Below are positions 36,738-48,841 of a stretch of DNA of 64,000 bases, one piece after another. Position numbers and translations under genes: made by a program. Numbering within the stretch: the stretch's first letter is position 1; each line of letters opens with the position of its first letter. Source of the stretch: Diploscapter coronatus (lineage: Eukaryota; Nematoda; Chromadorea; Rhabditida; Rhabditidae); assembly GCA_964036155.1 (NCBI GenBank), contig OZ038422.1, positions 3,619,201 through 3,683,200 of the forward strand, in the 5' to 3' direction. A model generated the notes under the pieces. The model ran no database searches and was not told where the DNA came from. It worked only from the letters and a program-made list of their open reading frames with translations.

Positions 36738-36919
36738 GGACGACCGTCAGAAATCTCTCGTGACCTAGACTCCCTGTACGTGTTCTTAGCAAAGTCTATG
36801 TTTCTATCTTGATACTGACAAAAATTTTCCAATCTTCGAGACGATATCACAACTACGATTTCAATTTTGCGATCTACTTCCTAGTCTCTTTCCGCCGACG
36901 AAGGTGCTCCATAGGTCAG
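36738..36919. repeat. Foldback element, family A copy 2 (reverse orientation)
   Basis: GACCGTCAGAAATCTCTCGTG at the left and CGACGAAGGTGCTCCATAGGTC at the right match the reverse complement of the element at 6346-6433, with a longer centre here. Confidence 0.6.
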
Positions 36920-37585
36920 AAATGTACTTTCTCTTCATCTCCTTCAATCTCGTTATGCTCAAACAGGGTTAATTTCTCATGAAGCAAAACTAAGCATAAT
37001 TCTTTCAATGATTAGCCCTTTGTATGCACTTTAATTTTGTGATGTTGTCTCCCATGCCTCTGTTTTTGTTGCGGTCGGCTGGTTGCGATTTCCCGTCATA
37101 AATTTGGTTGGATTTGTCTCTTTTGCCTCGTTCTGCTGGGCGGTAAATCCGAAAGACGCATAAATCATTATAACACAGGCAAGAATTGAAGAAGGACAAG
37201 TAGGAAAAAAGTCTGAAACAAATAGGGAAAAATCACAGCTCCTGCCATTCTTTTATGTACACCACATTTTCTTTATGCGATTAGATTAGTTTTCGGAGTT
37301 ATTTTTAATTTCAAGAGATATTTCCTGGACTTTGTTATTTTTGTCGTTCGGATCGATTCTCTCAAATACACTGTTCGCCTTACTAATTATCTATTAATTA
37401 TAGATAGAAATTTTAAATATTTAAAAATATTTGAAACTTAGAAGTGTTTTTTTTAAATCGCTCATCAATTTTTCAATTCTCTCCAAATTCGAGCCAGTTA
37501 TCTTGAAACTTATCAGTAATGGTGAATAAACAGCAAGTTACAACGCTTTTCCACAACAAAGCATGAAGATACAAGACATAAAGAG

Positions 37586-37679
37586 GGTTCCTAGAAAAAA
37601 GATACCGATTTTTTTTCTTTCCTTCCCTTGCCTCCTCATACTATTTCTTAGAAAAACCGGTGTCTTCTTCTAGGAGCCC
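37586..37679. repeat. Foldback element, family C copy 2
   Basis: GGTTCCTAGAAAAAAGATACC at one end, GGTGTCTTCTTCTAGGAGCC at the other, and CATACTATTTCTTAGAAA inside. Confidence 0.85.
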
Positions 37680-38319
37680 ATAAAGAGCATAAAATAGATG
37701 GGGATTAAATTTGGATAGAACGGGATTAATCATGCTACTTTCATGTCTGGTTGTCAAAAGGTCATGTAATTTCGGAATTGACATCAAATTTGTTCATCAT
37801 TTATTACCATTAACCAACACATTCTTCATTTCATTTTTAGTTTCGCAACCTTCTTGCTCATTATTTGCTTTATTTCGTACTTATTCGTAGCCTCAGGGAG
37901 TTTATCCGAATTTATTAAATTCTCCGTATTTTAATCTCGTCATTTCGTCCTACTGTAGTATCTCATTTTGTCCGGATTAAGCACAATATTTCCTATAAAG
38001 TGCTGGATTTCAGGGTCCCCTTCTCATTTTCGGTATCTGCAGCCTGCCGCAGTAGGTCGGTCTCCAATTTATTCACTTGGTAAGTAAACCGGAGATCTCT
38101 ACCACAATAAGCCTGGACCGCAGTTTCTTTCCCAAATCCCTTTACCCAAAACTCGCAAACTTTTTTAAAACCAATAAGTCGTCTGACAGGTTCTGGTTCG
38201 AACTCGTTAGTGCAGGGATTTCATTCGAAAATTTGATGGCTTGTCAACTTGATTTTTTACGGTCCTCATTCACTAGTCATCTAATTTACTTTCAAATAAC
38301 CCATTCATTTGTAGTCAGA

Positions 38320-39870
38320 ATGCAGTACCCCACACTCGTCTGCCTCTTGGTTGGCCTCGTCGCTCTCTTTGCAGCAGCCTATGGACAGGATGATGATAGT
38401 TACAAGTGAGTGAATTTTCAAACAAGTCTACTTAGCTTCCCTTCTTCAATCAAGGTCATAGCAGCTTATTTGGAAAGATGATAGCGTAGGTTGGTAGAAG
38501 TTATTGAGAAACATGTGATTTATTTATCGACAAAAACTATGCTTCAAAACACCAAATAAGATTGTTCAATTACATTGAGTCAATGATGTAGGCACAACTG
38601 CAGCAATAATAAACAAATTCAGCATGGATAAGCGCGCGATGCGAAACGCGTTGGTCCGATTCGGCAGAGCCACCGGAATGAGGAACGCACTTGTTAGGTA
38701 GGATCAAGGGTAATTAAGTCGGGATAAGACCCAACTTCATCCATTCTTTTGTCCCGAACCACGGAAAACATCGTGTCTTCCTTTTCAAACTTTATCCGAA
38801 AGGTTCGCATCTTGATTGCCAAAAGTGCTCATGCATCAAAGCGCTGTACCCGAATCTATGAAACTTTCGGCGTCCTTCCTTCCGGTACCTAATAGCTGAA
38901 GTTAGTTTAGCATGGGAAATTTTTAGAGGTTCCGAGAGTTACCTGGATCCGGAAACTGATCTGAATCGCGAGTGTTGAACGTTTTGTGAATGAGTGAGAT
39001 GTTTTGTAGCAAAGTTTTGGGGAAAAAACTCATTCCTAAACTTTGTTACGGAACGTCTTACTTCTGTTCAAAGCGTTGAACACCCATCTGATTCATCCAA
39101 AATTTCCGTCCAAAATGATCTTCTTCCAGATTCGGCAAGCGATCGTCTCCAGACGTTGAGGAGTTCGGCCAGACGCTGCAGGACAAGCGTAACGCCGGTG
39201 TGCCTCAGCCATTCGGTAGGTCAATGTGTCAAGTCAAACGACTAATTTCTATGAAAACAGACTATGATCTCACTCGACACGGAGGCGCGTTAGCTTCTCG
39301 TAAGAATTTCCTATCGCTTTGGTGCTGCAATGAAGAAGTTGCTTGACTATGCGATATTGTGTCTTATGTTTCAAAATGATTAAAGTCAATTTTATTTTGA
39401 AGTCGTTGATAATCCCTCCTCTCTCCCTTCTTAAGATATCAACTCTTCAAAGCCAAACTAGCAAAAAATCATAGATTATGTTTTTCGCTTAGTAGTGTTT
39501 CAATCGGGGGTATTTGTTCTTCATTTTTTTTTTGAAAATCGAACCGCGAACACTCCTGATTTCAATGCTTCCAACACCCCTCTAATAATAGTCAGGACTG
39601 TCGGCAAAGAACTCGCTGTAACTAATGCTTATAAACACTCATCACATGATAAAGCATGAAGAGGACAAAAGTGGTTATGATATTGCGCATGTTATACTAG
39701 ACAAGGATTTACACTCTGCCGATAGCCCTGATAATAGCAATTCGAATAAATGAAAGTCGACTTACTGATCCAAATGGTTTGCAGTCCGATTCGGCCGTTC
39801 GGGTCAGATAGACCACCTGAGCGACATGATTTCCACCCTGCAGAGGCTCGAGTCCGTCGGCTCAAAATAA
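38320..39870 (+). CDS. flp-11: FMRFamide-like neuropeptide precursor FLP-11
   Basis: Four exons: 38320-38405, 38623-38697, 39130-39215, 39785-39870; 110 residues with closed phases. A signal peptide (YPTLVCLLVGLVALFAAAYG) comes first. Three amidated peptides flanked by basic sites follow: AMRNALVRFG after KR, ATGMRNALVRFG before KR, and NAGVPQPFVRFG between KR and R. The C-terminal spacer is SGQIDHLSDMISTLQRLES. C. elegans FLP-11 has the same three-peptide order with AMRNALVRF first and a PQPFVRF peptide last; it is released by the RIS neuron and promotes sleep. The second and third peptides are each split over an exon junction inside RF or VRF. An acceptor lies directly before the ATG, and a possible leader exon ends at 38079 (CACTTG, then GTAAGT). 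Confidence 0.95.
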
Positions 39871-40933
39871 GCCATTCTCCAGAACACTTTGAGTTCGTTT
39901 AGGTCTTAGCTTCCAACTGACATTCTCGCTATTCCCAGATTTGTTAGAAAATTTACTCACAGTAATCCTCAATCGAAATTTTACAATCCATCCTTTAACT
40001 TGAGTGAGGCGAAAACATGTGAAGTTTACTGTGAGCCAAATTTTAGCAAAGACCTAAATCTGCAAAAACTTTGTTTTGTTTGTAAGACCAATTTTTGTTT
40101 TCAACTTCCTTGTCTTTTCTCGCTCATCTTCTCTCTCGCACGAAAATCCCACCCAAAAATTAAAATCTTAATTCGATCTGATGGAACCCGCCACGATGCT
40201 CGCTCGATAAATACATTTTTCGGTTTACTTGTTACATTTTACTAACCTGTGAGTACTTTTCTTCGAAAAACGAGTACTTTTTCATAATGTTTAGGAAAAG
40301 CACTCATCATAAAGAGAAATATATTTTCAGTCATACGATTTTTAGATACACTTTCAAAATAGAACATGAAATACAATTTGCTAGAAACTTGAGTTTTAGA
40401 GTGGTTTACAACCCTATTTTGATATTTTGTCAATTTTAGCTGCCACTAGAATGACTATCAGACATGCTACCCTACTTAATTTAGAGCAAAAGTTGCAGCA
40501 TTATGAAGAATTGACCATTGTTATCAGCACGATTTCAGCCTCGAAATTTAATGGTTTTAATGGGAAACAACATTGGCCAAGAATATCAAATTTTTGACAG
40601 TGTATCTGAAATTCAGATGATTCTCTCTAGTCAAATAGCCATCGTGATAAGTCGTCTCTCGCTTCAATTTGTCCGTATTTGCAGTAGAGTGCATGCGCAT
40701 GCTGAAAATGAGTGTGATGATGATATTATACAAATTTGAAGATCTATGTTTTAGAATAAAGCTTAGATGATCTACCCAATATACATTATTGCAATTCAAG
40801 CTCATTTATAAGGTATCTTAGGTTAGGCTCCGCTTCATCGACCCTTTTCTTATAGGTTTGGATTACTTATTTTATTTATTATTACCATGATTTTGAAATA
40901 ATATTCATTGAAAACTAATTCATTTCGAATCTC
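39871..40933. other. Spacer between convergent flp-11 and tmem-135
   Basis: Nothing supported. Open frames at 40000-40245 and 40518-40805 overlap on both strands and look random. Confidence 0.55.
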
Positions 40934-40939
40934 TTTATT
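40934..40939 (-). terminator. Poly(A) signal of tmem-135
   Basis: AATAAA on the minus strand, 15 bp past the stop codon. Confidence 0.75.
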
Positions 40940-40954
40940 GAGCCCGATAAAATT

Positions 40955-43741
40955 CTAACTCTCTCTCAGTGGTCGATAGAACATGGGATTGATTGTGCTG
41001 TGGAGTGGGTCTGGTTGGAAAGATTGAGGGTAGATCAGAGAGGATTTGTATCCAAATGAGTCGATGAGATGACGATTGAATAAGGCGAGTCTGAAATTTC
41101 ATTGAAGAGCATTCAAATTTGGAGGTAAATATCATCAATTTGTAAGTTTCAAAATTCATGAAATGTAATGTATGCTTGTTTTTTGTTAAGCACTTGCTAA
41201 TCAAATAAAAATAAAATGAGCTTTAGAGAATTTTCCTTAACTAACCTTCCCCCAGTCAATCCCATGAGAAACTCCCGATATCCCGATCTCACAGCTTGCG
41301 GCTCCAGAGCAGCCATCCACAAAACGTAACCCGTAGAAATCGTGTAAAGAATGATATCACCGTATGGGATGTAAGGAATATAACCGCGGTTGTACAAGTC
41401 ACAGTAAAGCACCTGAAAATTGATAGTTGTCATAAGGAGCAGATTAATAAAGATTTGAAAAAGTGAAGTTGGGTAAAGAGGTGACATTGATTAGTTTTCA
41501 AATTCTACACGACTTTTGCCCTTTCGGAACATAACACAACCCGTAAACGCTTTGAATATAAGAATGCAATTTCGCTGTACTCTTTTACAATTTGTTTGTC
41601 GATGACTAGTCATAAAAATCGGAGCATTATCATATCATAAATAGAGCGGGTAAATTAAACATTTTCTGCGACTTACTTCAATAGCTTTCCAAAGAACATA
41701 CATTGCAATTGTGACGTTAGGAAATGCGACCATTGATAGACCGGCGATTCCACCGGACAGCATATTTTTCACCATCTTGTTGGTAACTCCTATCCGATTC
41801 ATCGTACAGTTCGTTGTCTGAATCCAGAGCAACGTTAATTTCAAATAAGTAATAAATTTAAAAAATGTTCTACTCGCTTTCTGGCATGGAATATCATCGA
41901 AATTCACAAGTTTCGTAAAGCAAACTTTAAAACCTACATGAAACAATAATGGCAGCAATCCAAAGAATAGAGGTAATCGCAAATTATGTGTCGATAGGAT
42001 ATTCTTCAAAGCTACTCGAGGCTGAGTAAAGATATTTCCAAGATTCTTCAGCACTGATAAAGCTCCGGATATTCCAAGTCCAAGACCGAAATTTCGAATG
42101 AACATCTAAATATGATAGGTTTCAAAATATATCGAATAAAACTATCTGCTCTTATTATTAGCTTGATACGAAAACGTTTATTACACGGGCGAATCAAATT
42201 ATCCTTCCTTTAAACTTTTTAGAATTAAAAAACATTTTTTCTTCGAAAGTTCTAACCTCTATCGACGTGCTTACACACGAATGGTCATGAACACACTCAT
42301 CTGATTTTCCAAACTTTTCTCGTAACTGTTGCAGCATTTTCTTGAACTCTTTAGGAGCATTCTTCAGGTTCAAATGAGTCGCTTTCGTGTCGACTCCTGC
42401 GCAGGTCCTAAGATATTCGTTTTATTGAATCATGCCATAATTTCGATGTGTTTGTTTTAGTTCCTTCTATAATTCACTGGTTTGCCACCACAACCGTTAC
42501 TCAAATTCACTAGTTATTATTCTTTTCCCTACACTCACTAACTCTGAATTTTAGTACAGGTGGCGGTGGTCAGCCGATGAATGATAAAAGGAGCCGAAGT
42601 ACTCAATCGAAAGACTCGTCTGATCTAACCATAAAACTACTCATAATTCTCACTTCAAAACCTTGATTAGTCCTTGAGGTAACCGATTCGACGAGTAAAG
42701 GTACATGATGAGCACAATTCCAGCGATCAGCGGCACACATTCGCCCCTATTGAATCGAGGCAGATAGCCATGATTTGCTAGCTGACGATATGCCGTTTCA
42801 GACGCCTAAAATTGAATTGTCTTTCAAATTTTATAAGTTTCAGAAATTCTAAGCTTGAATAAAACGAAATTTGGTAAATAGTTCCATACCATGCTCCAAA
42901 TCTTTTTATAATCTATGCAAAATTTCGGGAACGATATTCCTGCTGATTCAGAAAACTCACCAAATTAGCCAAATATAATGCTAGAGGTCGCCGCCGTGCT
43001 GCCTTTTCAATTAGAATCGCGCAGAAAGATGCCATGAAACTGCTCACGCCACAAAATGTTGGTGCGATGAAGAATCCTAGTGCATGCCTGAAATATTTCT
43101 GTTTCAGAAAATTAGAAATAAAAACTGTCTACAATTATTGCTATGAAATTTTTCTCTTAATCGGAAAATTATTGCATCGATCAAATGAAGTGACAGTTCG
43201 TGTGTTAAAGAGCACCTCACGAGAAATACGCGTCACGACTATACGCAAACAGGGAAGCTAGAGTGCAGAAAAACGAGAGTCAACGAGGGATAACGGAAAG
43301 AGTTGTACGTAACTTCCTCTGTGTTTCTCGCCTTCTCTCACTATTTTTCGACAAACAAACTTTCACCTAATTTGACCAAAACACTATTCATAACTTACCT
43401 AATCTTACACTGAAAGTATAGATAAAATATCATATTCATGCACAAGAACGTGCTTGATTGGAGAATATCCCTGAAACTCATCTATAGTTCCTTTCAGTGA
43501 AAATTCCGAAAAACCTCAATAATTTCTGATATTTGATCTCCTTCAATTTCCCTCGCTTGTTTATTAACGTCGTCAAAGCGTAGAATATCGTGTACGTCTT
43601 CAGACAAAACCAAAATCCACCCGGAACAGCCGTCCAAATGGCCTTCAAGCAATCTGGCTCCCAGGTATGGGTAATTTCATGGCAATTCGCCGTCACTATA
43701 GGGAACCCCCAGCGATATGCCAATTTCGAAAGTACAGTCAT
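40955..43741 (-). CDS. tmem-135: Transmembrane protein 135 orthologue
   Basis: Nine minus-strand exons: 43515-43741, 43399-43470, 42961-43087, 42654-42805, 42257-42407, 41938-42105, 41677-41817, 41246-41412, 40955-41090; 446 residues, close to the vertebrate protein. The N-terminus carries NCHEITHTWEPDC. Next come FLCMNMIFY, then LIEKAARRRPLALYLANL, then a Cys/His loop CVHDHSC. The repeated C-terminal half follows with IFTQPRVALKNIL, GGIAGLSMVAFPNVTIAMY and YIPYIPYGDIILYTIST. The TMEM135 family has several membrane spans and is found on mitochondria, peroxisomes and lipid droplets, where it affects fat storage and mitochondrial fission. The segment 41818-41937 (GTAGGT..TTCAG) is a stop-free multiple of three, so it could be retained; splicing it out gives the better family match. 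Confidence 0.92.
43179..43381. repeat. MITE, family B copy 2 (intron of tmem-135)
   Basis: Terminal repeats GATCAAATGAAGTGACAGTT and (reversed) GGTCAAATTAGGTGAAAGTT. The body matches 6705-6901, for example GAGAGTCAACGAG and GGAAAGAGT. Confidence 0.85.
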
Positions 43742-44678
43742 GGAAAATAGAAATTAGAATAGTTGCACAGAACGATTTATTGCGAAACTCCTGAATAGTA
43801 AACACATGTAGCCCTTAATGAATAAAAGGCGATTAGGACGTACCTGATAATAAATTAGCACTGATCGCTGATATACTGATAAAAAAGGTGATGCTAACCG
43901 GTCGATCAGAATTAAAAATTCAAAAAATTTTAAATATTCATTTATAGAAAATGAAAATCGAAAAACTATATCTGAATAGTAATGAACATTGGTGAGAAAA
44001 CCATAAAACTATTTGAGTTTAAAATGAACAGACATTGCCCATTTTTATTGGCGCGCTCTATTCTTGTATGGGGAATGGAAAATCAGGCCATGCTTGGGAA
44101 AGAATTGATAATGCGTGACGAAAGAAAACTAAACGATAGAAATATAATTGATTAGAAGGAAGAAAAGAAAGAAAATTGATGAAATATTGTTTGACAGAGA
44201 AACAAGACTATTGAGAGGTCAGTTAGATAGAAACAAGGGACAGGAGGAGACGAGACTGCCACCAGTTTCCTGTCAGAAGAATGTCAACCCGCACTACCTT
44301 CTGACTACGCTACAATAGAGGATGAGAACACTACGCAGACGGTTAACAATCATGCATATTTCAGATGACAACAACAAGTGAGCAATATGCAATGTGATTT
44401 CGTTAATACTCAATGTTATTTATTCCATAATTGACAAAATGCACTATTTTCTAGAGGACAATAATAGCAACATGATGATGTTCTATTTTAAAAAATTAGC
44501 GATATGACAATTTGGAATTATCGCAACACGGTAAATAAAATGTAATAGCAGATTTGATTGACTAGATAGTAAATCGTGTTTTCAAAAATCATGCCATAAA
44601 TTGCATGAATTGAGTTTAACTTTAATGTTGCCTAAATTTATCGAGCAATTTTTAATGAAAACAATCGTATGTTGCTTT

Positions 44679-44806
44679 AGACCCGATCGGGTCTTTCTCT
44701 CCCTCCTTCACTCTTCTTTTGCACCCTATGTCCCCCATACTATTTCATCTTTTTCTGTCTCTCCTATATCATATAGGGTGTTTTAATGCTCGATCGGATC
44801 TCAAAT
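44679..44806. repeat. Foldback starting with a perfect 16-bp palindrome
   Basis: AGACCCGATCGGGTCT at 44679-44694 is self-complementary, and a related CTCGATCGGATCTC closes the element. The interior contains CCCATACTATTTC, the motif shared with families C and D. Confidence 0.65.
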
Positions 44807-44935
44807 CTGCAACATGTGCTCGGCCTTTGAGTTCTTCTCTCAAATAAACAATTTTAATTGAATGAGTGTGCAACCAAAAAGGAATTGAAAATAATCACCT
44901 GTTAGATAAATTTGCGCAAATAGTCTGGTCAAGGT

Positions 44936-45018
44936 TGGACGAAAGCCAAAACTTTGAAAATCCGAAACCGAAAATTCAATTTAAAAATTTTCGAAACCGA
45001 AACCGAAACTTTCGTCCA
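44936..45018. repeat. Foldback with GAAACCGAAACCGAAAC repeats
   Basis: Perfect 10-bp arms TGGACGAAAG / CTTTCGTCCA around a run of CGAAA(C) units. Confidence 0.6.
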
Positions 45019-45637
45019 GCACTGAATCTGATGACAGCATGAAAAAATCATAACGTCGTAGCGTAACCTGCGATACTGTGTTTGGAAAATATTTCTCTTT
45101 ATCTTTTCCTATATTCCTTACCTTTGAGTTACGATATTACAAATTTCTTAACATTACATTTTATCCTGATATATAATAATATCATATAGATTTAGATATA
45201 TTCCTTATATGAATAGTTTATTTTTCGTACGTCGTTCATAATTGTAAATTGAAAAATATCAGCTGCCAAAAATGAAACCTTCAAAAATCTTTCTTAATAA
45301 TTAATTTGGTAGACGAATATTTTTACTGTTTAATTTCGCAATAAAATTTCGCTATTAGAAACTTCTTATTAAAAAGTTGATTCCACTATCATAGTAACGA
45401 GTTCGAATTAAAATCGCTAAACTCACTGATTTTACATAATTCAATATAATAATGTATATTTGCTTAAACGTATCTATTGATTCCGATGTGGAAGAATATT
45501 TTAATCAAGTTGGCGTTAGCATGGAACTCTGCGAGAGTATATTCAACATTTTTCACTTAAATCATTATAAAATTTTCACACATTAGTGACATATTATATA
45601 TAATAATATCAATTTTTAATTTAATGTATTTTGCAAA

Positions 45638-48144
45638 ATGTTAGAGACTAAAAATTTTATGTATGAATTTTATACGATTAGAATTTTCCTAGGTTTTGCC
45701 GAATCCACTACGCATTACAATGCATTTTTCACTTTATTGATACATCACCCACTCAGTAAGTAGGACATTTTGTATCTGAAAATTTTTCTTTTAAATTATT
45801 GGTTATTTTTTGCTTATTAAATTCAATATATGTATACCTTTAGTAATGCCTCCTGAAAATGCTGATGTTGGTGCATATGCAGAATTCTTTTTGATACATT
45901 TATTAGAACTAATTACATTCATATTTGGAATACGAACGATTATGATATTAATGAAGAAACGGGCAAAATTTTCAACATTTGAAAAACAGTTGCTATCGCT
46001 ATTAATATTGAAATGTGTCTATACGTTAATTCTGATAACTAATGTGAGTTGATTGTTTCAGACATAACTCTATGTATATTTTAGGAATATTATAGTCATT
46101 ATGTACGTCTGAAAAGAAAGTGTTGTATGTATAATAACGATGCTGTGGTAAACATTACTTTTTATATACATATATAAGTCATTGATCTAAATCAATTGGA
46201 TTTAAGCTATTTTTGACCCCTTTCCTAGCACGATCCACTCAACAGTGACCGAATGAGGGGCTTTGATTCGGAAACCCTTTTTTAGTTGATTTCCTGGTTT
46301 CACTTATAGAAAAAGCGCGCTGACTTCCAAAGCATGTTTATTCCATGTTGAGAGGAGTAGTAATGAGATGAGTTTGAGATCAAATGAGAAATGAGATTTT
46401 TGGAGAATACTAATTTTGTCAACGAGGAATTCTGCCCGTGCAGCAAGTTAAAAAAAGGAAATATTATTGCTTTACCTCGAACTTTATTTTGCTCATTTAT
46501 TGGTATATTTCATATTTTTCAGATTTATCTTTTCATGATGCTATCATTGGATTTGATGATTGCAAATGTGATAAAAATTGTATCCTGTGCAATGGCAGTT
46601 CAACGAGCGAGGGCATTTTCTGAGTATGACCCAAATTCTTCCTAAATCTATAAATTTTATGAATCTTTCAAAAACTATTTTAGCAAACCAAATTATCGAA
46701 TCACAAGCCTCAACAAATACATATTCGTTGCTTCAGCGATAACTATTACACTTATTTATCAATTTATGAATACAAAAACCATTTATCGCATCATATTTGT
46801 TGGTAATGAACCATATAAGAATCGTAATGGGATATTAAATAATCGTATGGAGCGTAAAGTGCATCTAGGAAATGTAGAGCTAGATGAGGATGATTATTGG
46901 AATATTTTGATGCTCAGTGACTTGGATAAATCTATGGACGACTATGTAAGGAAGTTTATATTGGGAGTACTTTGAGTTTTAATCTTTAAAATTTCGGAAT
47001 CAAAATTGGAATTCCGAAACCCAAAAACCCCAGAAGCCAACATTTTTCGTACTTGAAGTTCCAAACACCCCTGACCAATATGACGTTTTGAATTATACTT
47101 TTAACCAGGATGAATATAATTCCAAATTCAGTATTTCCATGTTCAATGCATTATGGTTGTTATAATAAATGGAATATTAATTCCGATTTTAATTTGGAGT
47201 ACCGTTTATCTGTTGAAGAAGCTCAAACGACAGCTTGGCAGAATATCGAAGGATCTGAGGAAAAGTGAAAATGGTTTGAACCGACGGTTGATAGTTCATG
47301 TAGAAAATTTGCATGAAATATTTCTTGTGAATGATGGATATTGTTTCAGACAATTGTTGAAATAGTCACCTATTGTGCTGGAATTATTCTGTTTCTACCT
47401 TCGAATATCAGCAGCAATATTAATGAGTTCCTTGTAAGTTGTAAGAATATTCATAAAAGGCAAAATGAGAACCGCAAGACGATCATGGCACGAGACATGA
47501 CGAAATAGTAGCGGAAGGTAATTAATAAAAATAGCAAGTAGTAAGCTAATTAATAAAAGTAGTAAACAAAAAATCCAATAGTTTTTATTTACTACTTACT
47601 ACTCCCGTTTTCCCACAAATTTCAACTTTTTTCTATCTTCTCTGCAGTCTCTCATACATAAATCTCTCGCTCGAAAAAAGTTACAAATTTTGGGAAAACG
47701 GGAGTACCTATTAGTTACTACTCTTATTAATTACCGTAGGGAAATAAACACTTCCCTGATTTCACGTACCCTATTTTGTTTAAGTCTCGCATCATGATGC
47801 CGTAAGGTTTCCATATAGCTCTTCAACATTAAATGAGCTTTTAAAATGAATTTAGATGCACGTAAGTAATATTGTAACGTATGGCCCACAAATTCAGTTT
47901 TTAACACTATATTTTCTGACTAGAAGTGCAATTCAGGTAGAATAGTGAACTTTTAATAATTATGATATTTATCTATACAGTTTTCATTGAACTTTAGCGA
48001 TTAGAGGCTCAAAATCGTGAAAAATCGAAGACGAAAAATATCATGGTGAAGACCTTGGCACAAAGGCCAGACAAAAATCAAATCCAGAGGAATAAAATCT
48101 ATAACATCGCGATTCCGAATAACGATGATAATAATGCTGCCTGA
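45638..48144 (+). CDS. Multi-pass receptor-like protein, nematode GPCR of unassigned class
   Basis: Eight exons with matching phases: 45638-45755, 45844-46043, 46085-46147, 46523-46623, 46684-46945, 47132-47299, 47350-47433, 47998-48144; about 380 residues. Six clear hydrophobic spans: LIHLLELITFIFGIRTIMIL, QLLSLLILKCVYTLILI, YLFMMLSLDLMIANVIKIV, YIFVASAITITLIYQF, IMVVIINGILIPILIWSTVY and TIVEIVTYCAGIILFLPS. A long acidic loop (GNVELDEDDYWNILMLSD) lies between spans 4 and 5, and the tail is basic and Asn-rich. The layout, with QRARAF after span 3 and a basic loop after span 5, fits a nematode chemoreceptor, but I recognise no class signature. No seventh span is seen; the intron before the last exon carries a foldback element, so a seventh-span exon may be lost or missed. 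The exon at 46085-46147 is the weakest. Confidence 0.6.
47517..47735. repeat. Nested foldback element in receptor-like gene intron
   Basis: Outer arms GGTAATTAATAA / TTATTAATTACC; a second inner pair is CTCCCGTTTTCCCACAAATTT and AAATTTTGGGAAAACGGGAG. Non-autonomous DNA transposon type. Confidence 0.85.
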
Positions 48145-48388
48145 TAGATGGAACAATTTAACACTATTTGTTTCTTTCGCCTAATAAACTCACGGGTATT
48201 TTGGGTTTATTATTCGATTTCGATTTTTATGTTCAAATTTGTTTATTTTAAGTTTCTCTAGATTTTGTAGTAACTTTTTTGATCTCAAGAAGTACATATT
48301 TTTGCAAGTGAGTTTGCTTTGATTAATGTTGAGAGAATTATTTCCATAAAGAGACAAAATATCGACACAAAATTTCATACTCACCATG

Positions 48389-48841
48389 TCACAAATTGAA
48401 ATGATAATAGATTTGCTTCCCGCTTTCAGGAGGGCGAGCGTTATTCACCAAAATTTTTGGTGAATAACGGCTACGGACCTTCAAGAATACTGTGGATACC
48501 ATGAGATTAAGTTGCCATGCTGGATTTAGATTTAGGTAATTTAATAGACCTTCCGTTTTTAACAATAAAAAGGGAGCATAGAAACTTATCCTCAACCCTA
48601 AAGTTGTTCATTTAGCAATACTTAAATAAGAAAACAGACCCTCTGTAGGCATAAATGTGCACAGAATTCTCACAATTTGCAACAGAATAAAATAATATTT
48701 GATACTTTTCACTCGTTTTGGGCATTTGAATATCATAGCCGGAATCATGAATCCAAAGATTAGTGATGATAATACAAAAATAACATGAAGCATCGTGAAA
48801 TATACCCATGTATCATTCTCAAATGGTGGACACTCTATCAT
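48389..48841 (-). pseudogene. Truncated Sri-like receptor duplicate (first two exons only)
   Basis: Exon 48640-48841 is the same length (202 bp) and phase as the first exon of the full gene at 49401-51400, and both contain MIECPPF and KCPKRVKSIKYYFILLQ. The second exon from 48597 encodes APFLLLKTEGLLNYL, parallel to SPFLLLKTEGLLDYL. Similarity stops at about 48472. Beyond it the frame runs through a 31-bp palindrome to a TGA at 48389, and no counterparts of the later six exons exist before the convergent gene ending at 48144. It is probably a broken copy. A short protein with two spans is possible. Confidence 0.75.
48439..48469. repeat. 31-bp palindrome at the break of the truncated receptor
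   Basis: Arms CGTTATTCACCAAAA and TTTTGGTGAATAACG are exact complements around a single central T. Confidence 0.95.

Larger units (their letters stand above)
25085..38076. other. Gene desert between GLT and flp-11
   Basis: No supported exon in about 13 kb. By eye the top strand is rich in A and G over 25.1-27.5, 28.6-31.6 and 32.1-35.0 kb, and T-rich from about 35.8 kb to flp-11. Nematode introns are usually T-rich on the sense strand, so this would fit a long minus-strand leader or intron for GLT meeting a plus-strand leader for flp-11 near 35.4 kb. The many overlapping long frames here (for example 26310-26798) come from this composition. Runs of AT dinucleotides occur at 27646-27661. Confidence 0.5.
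43742..45637. other. Intergenic with foldback elements
   Basis: Spacer between divergent tmem-135 and the receptor-like gene. It holds the elements at 44679-44806 and 44936-45018 and no supported exon. Confidence 0.5.
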
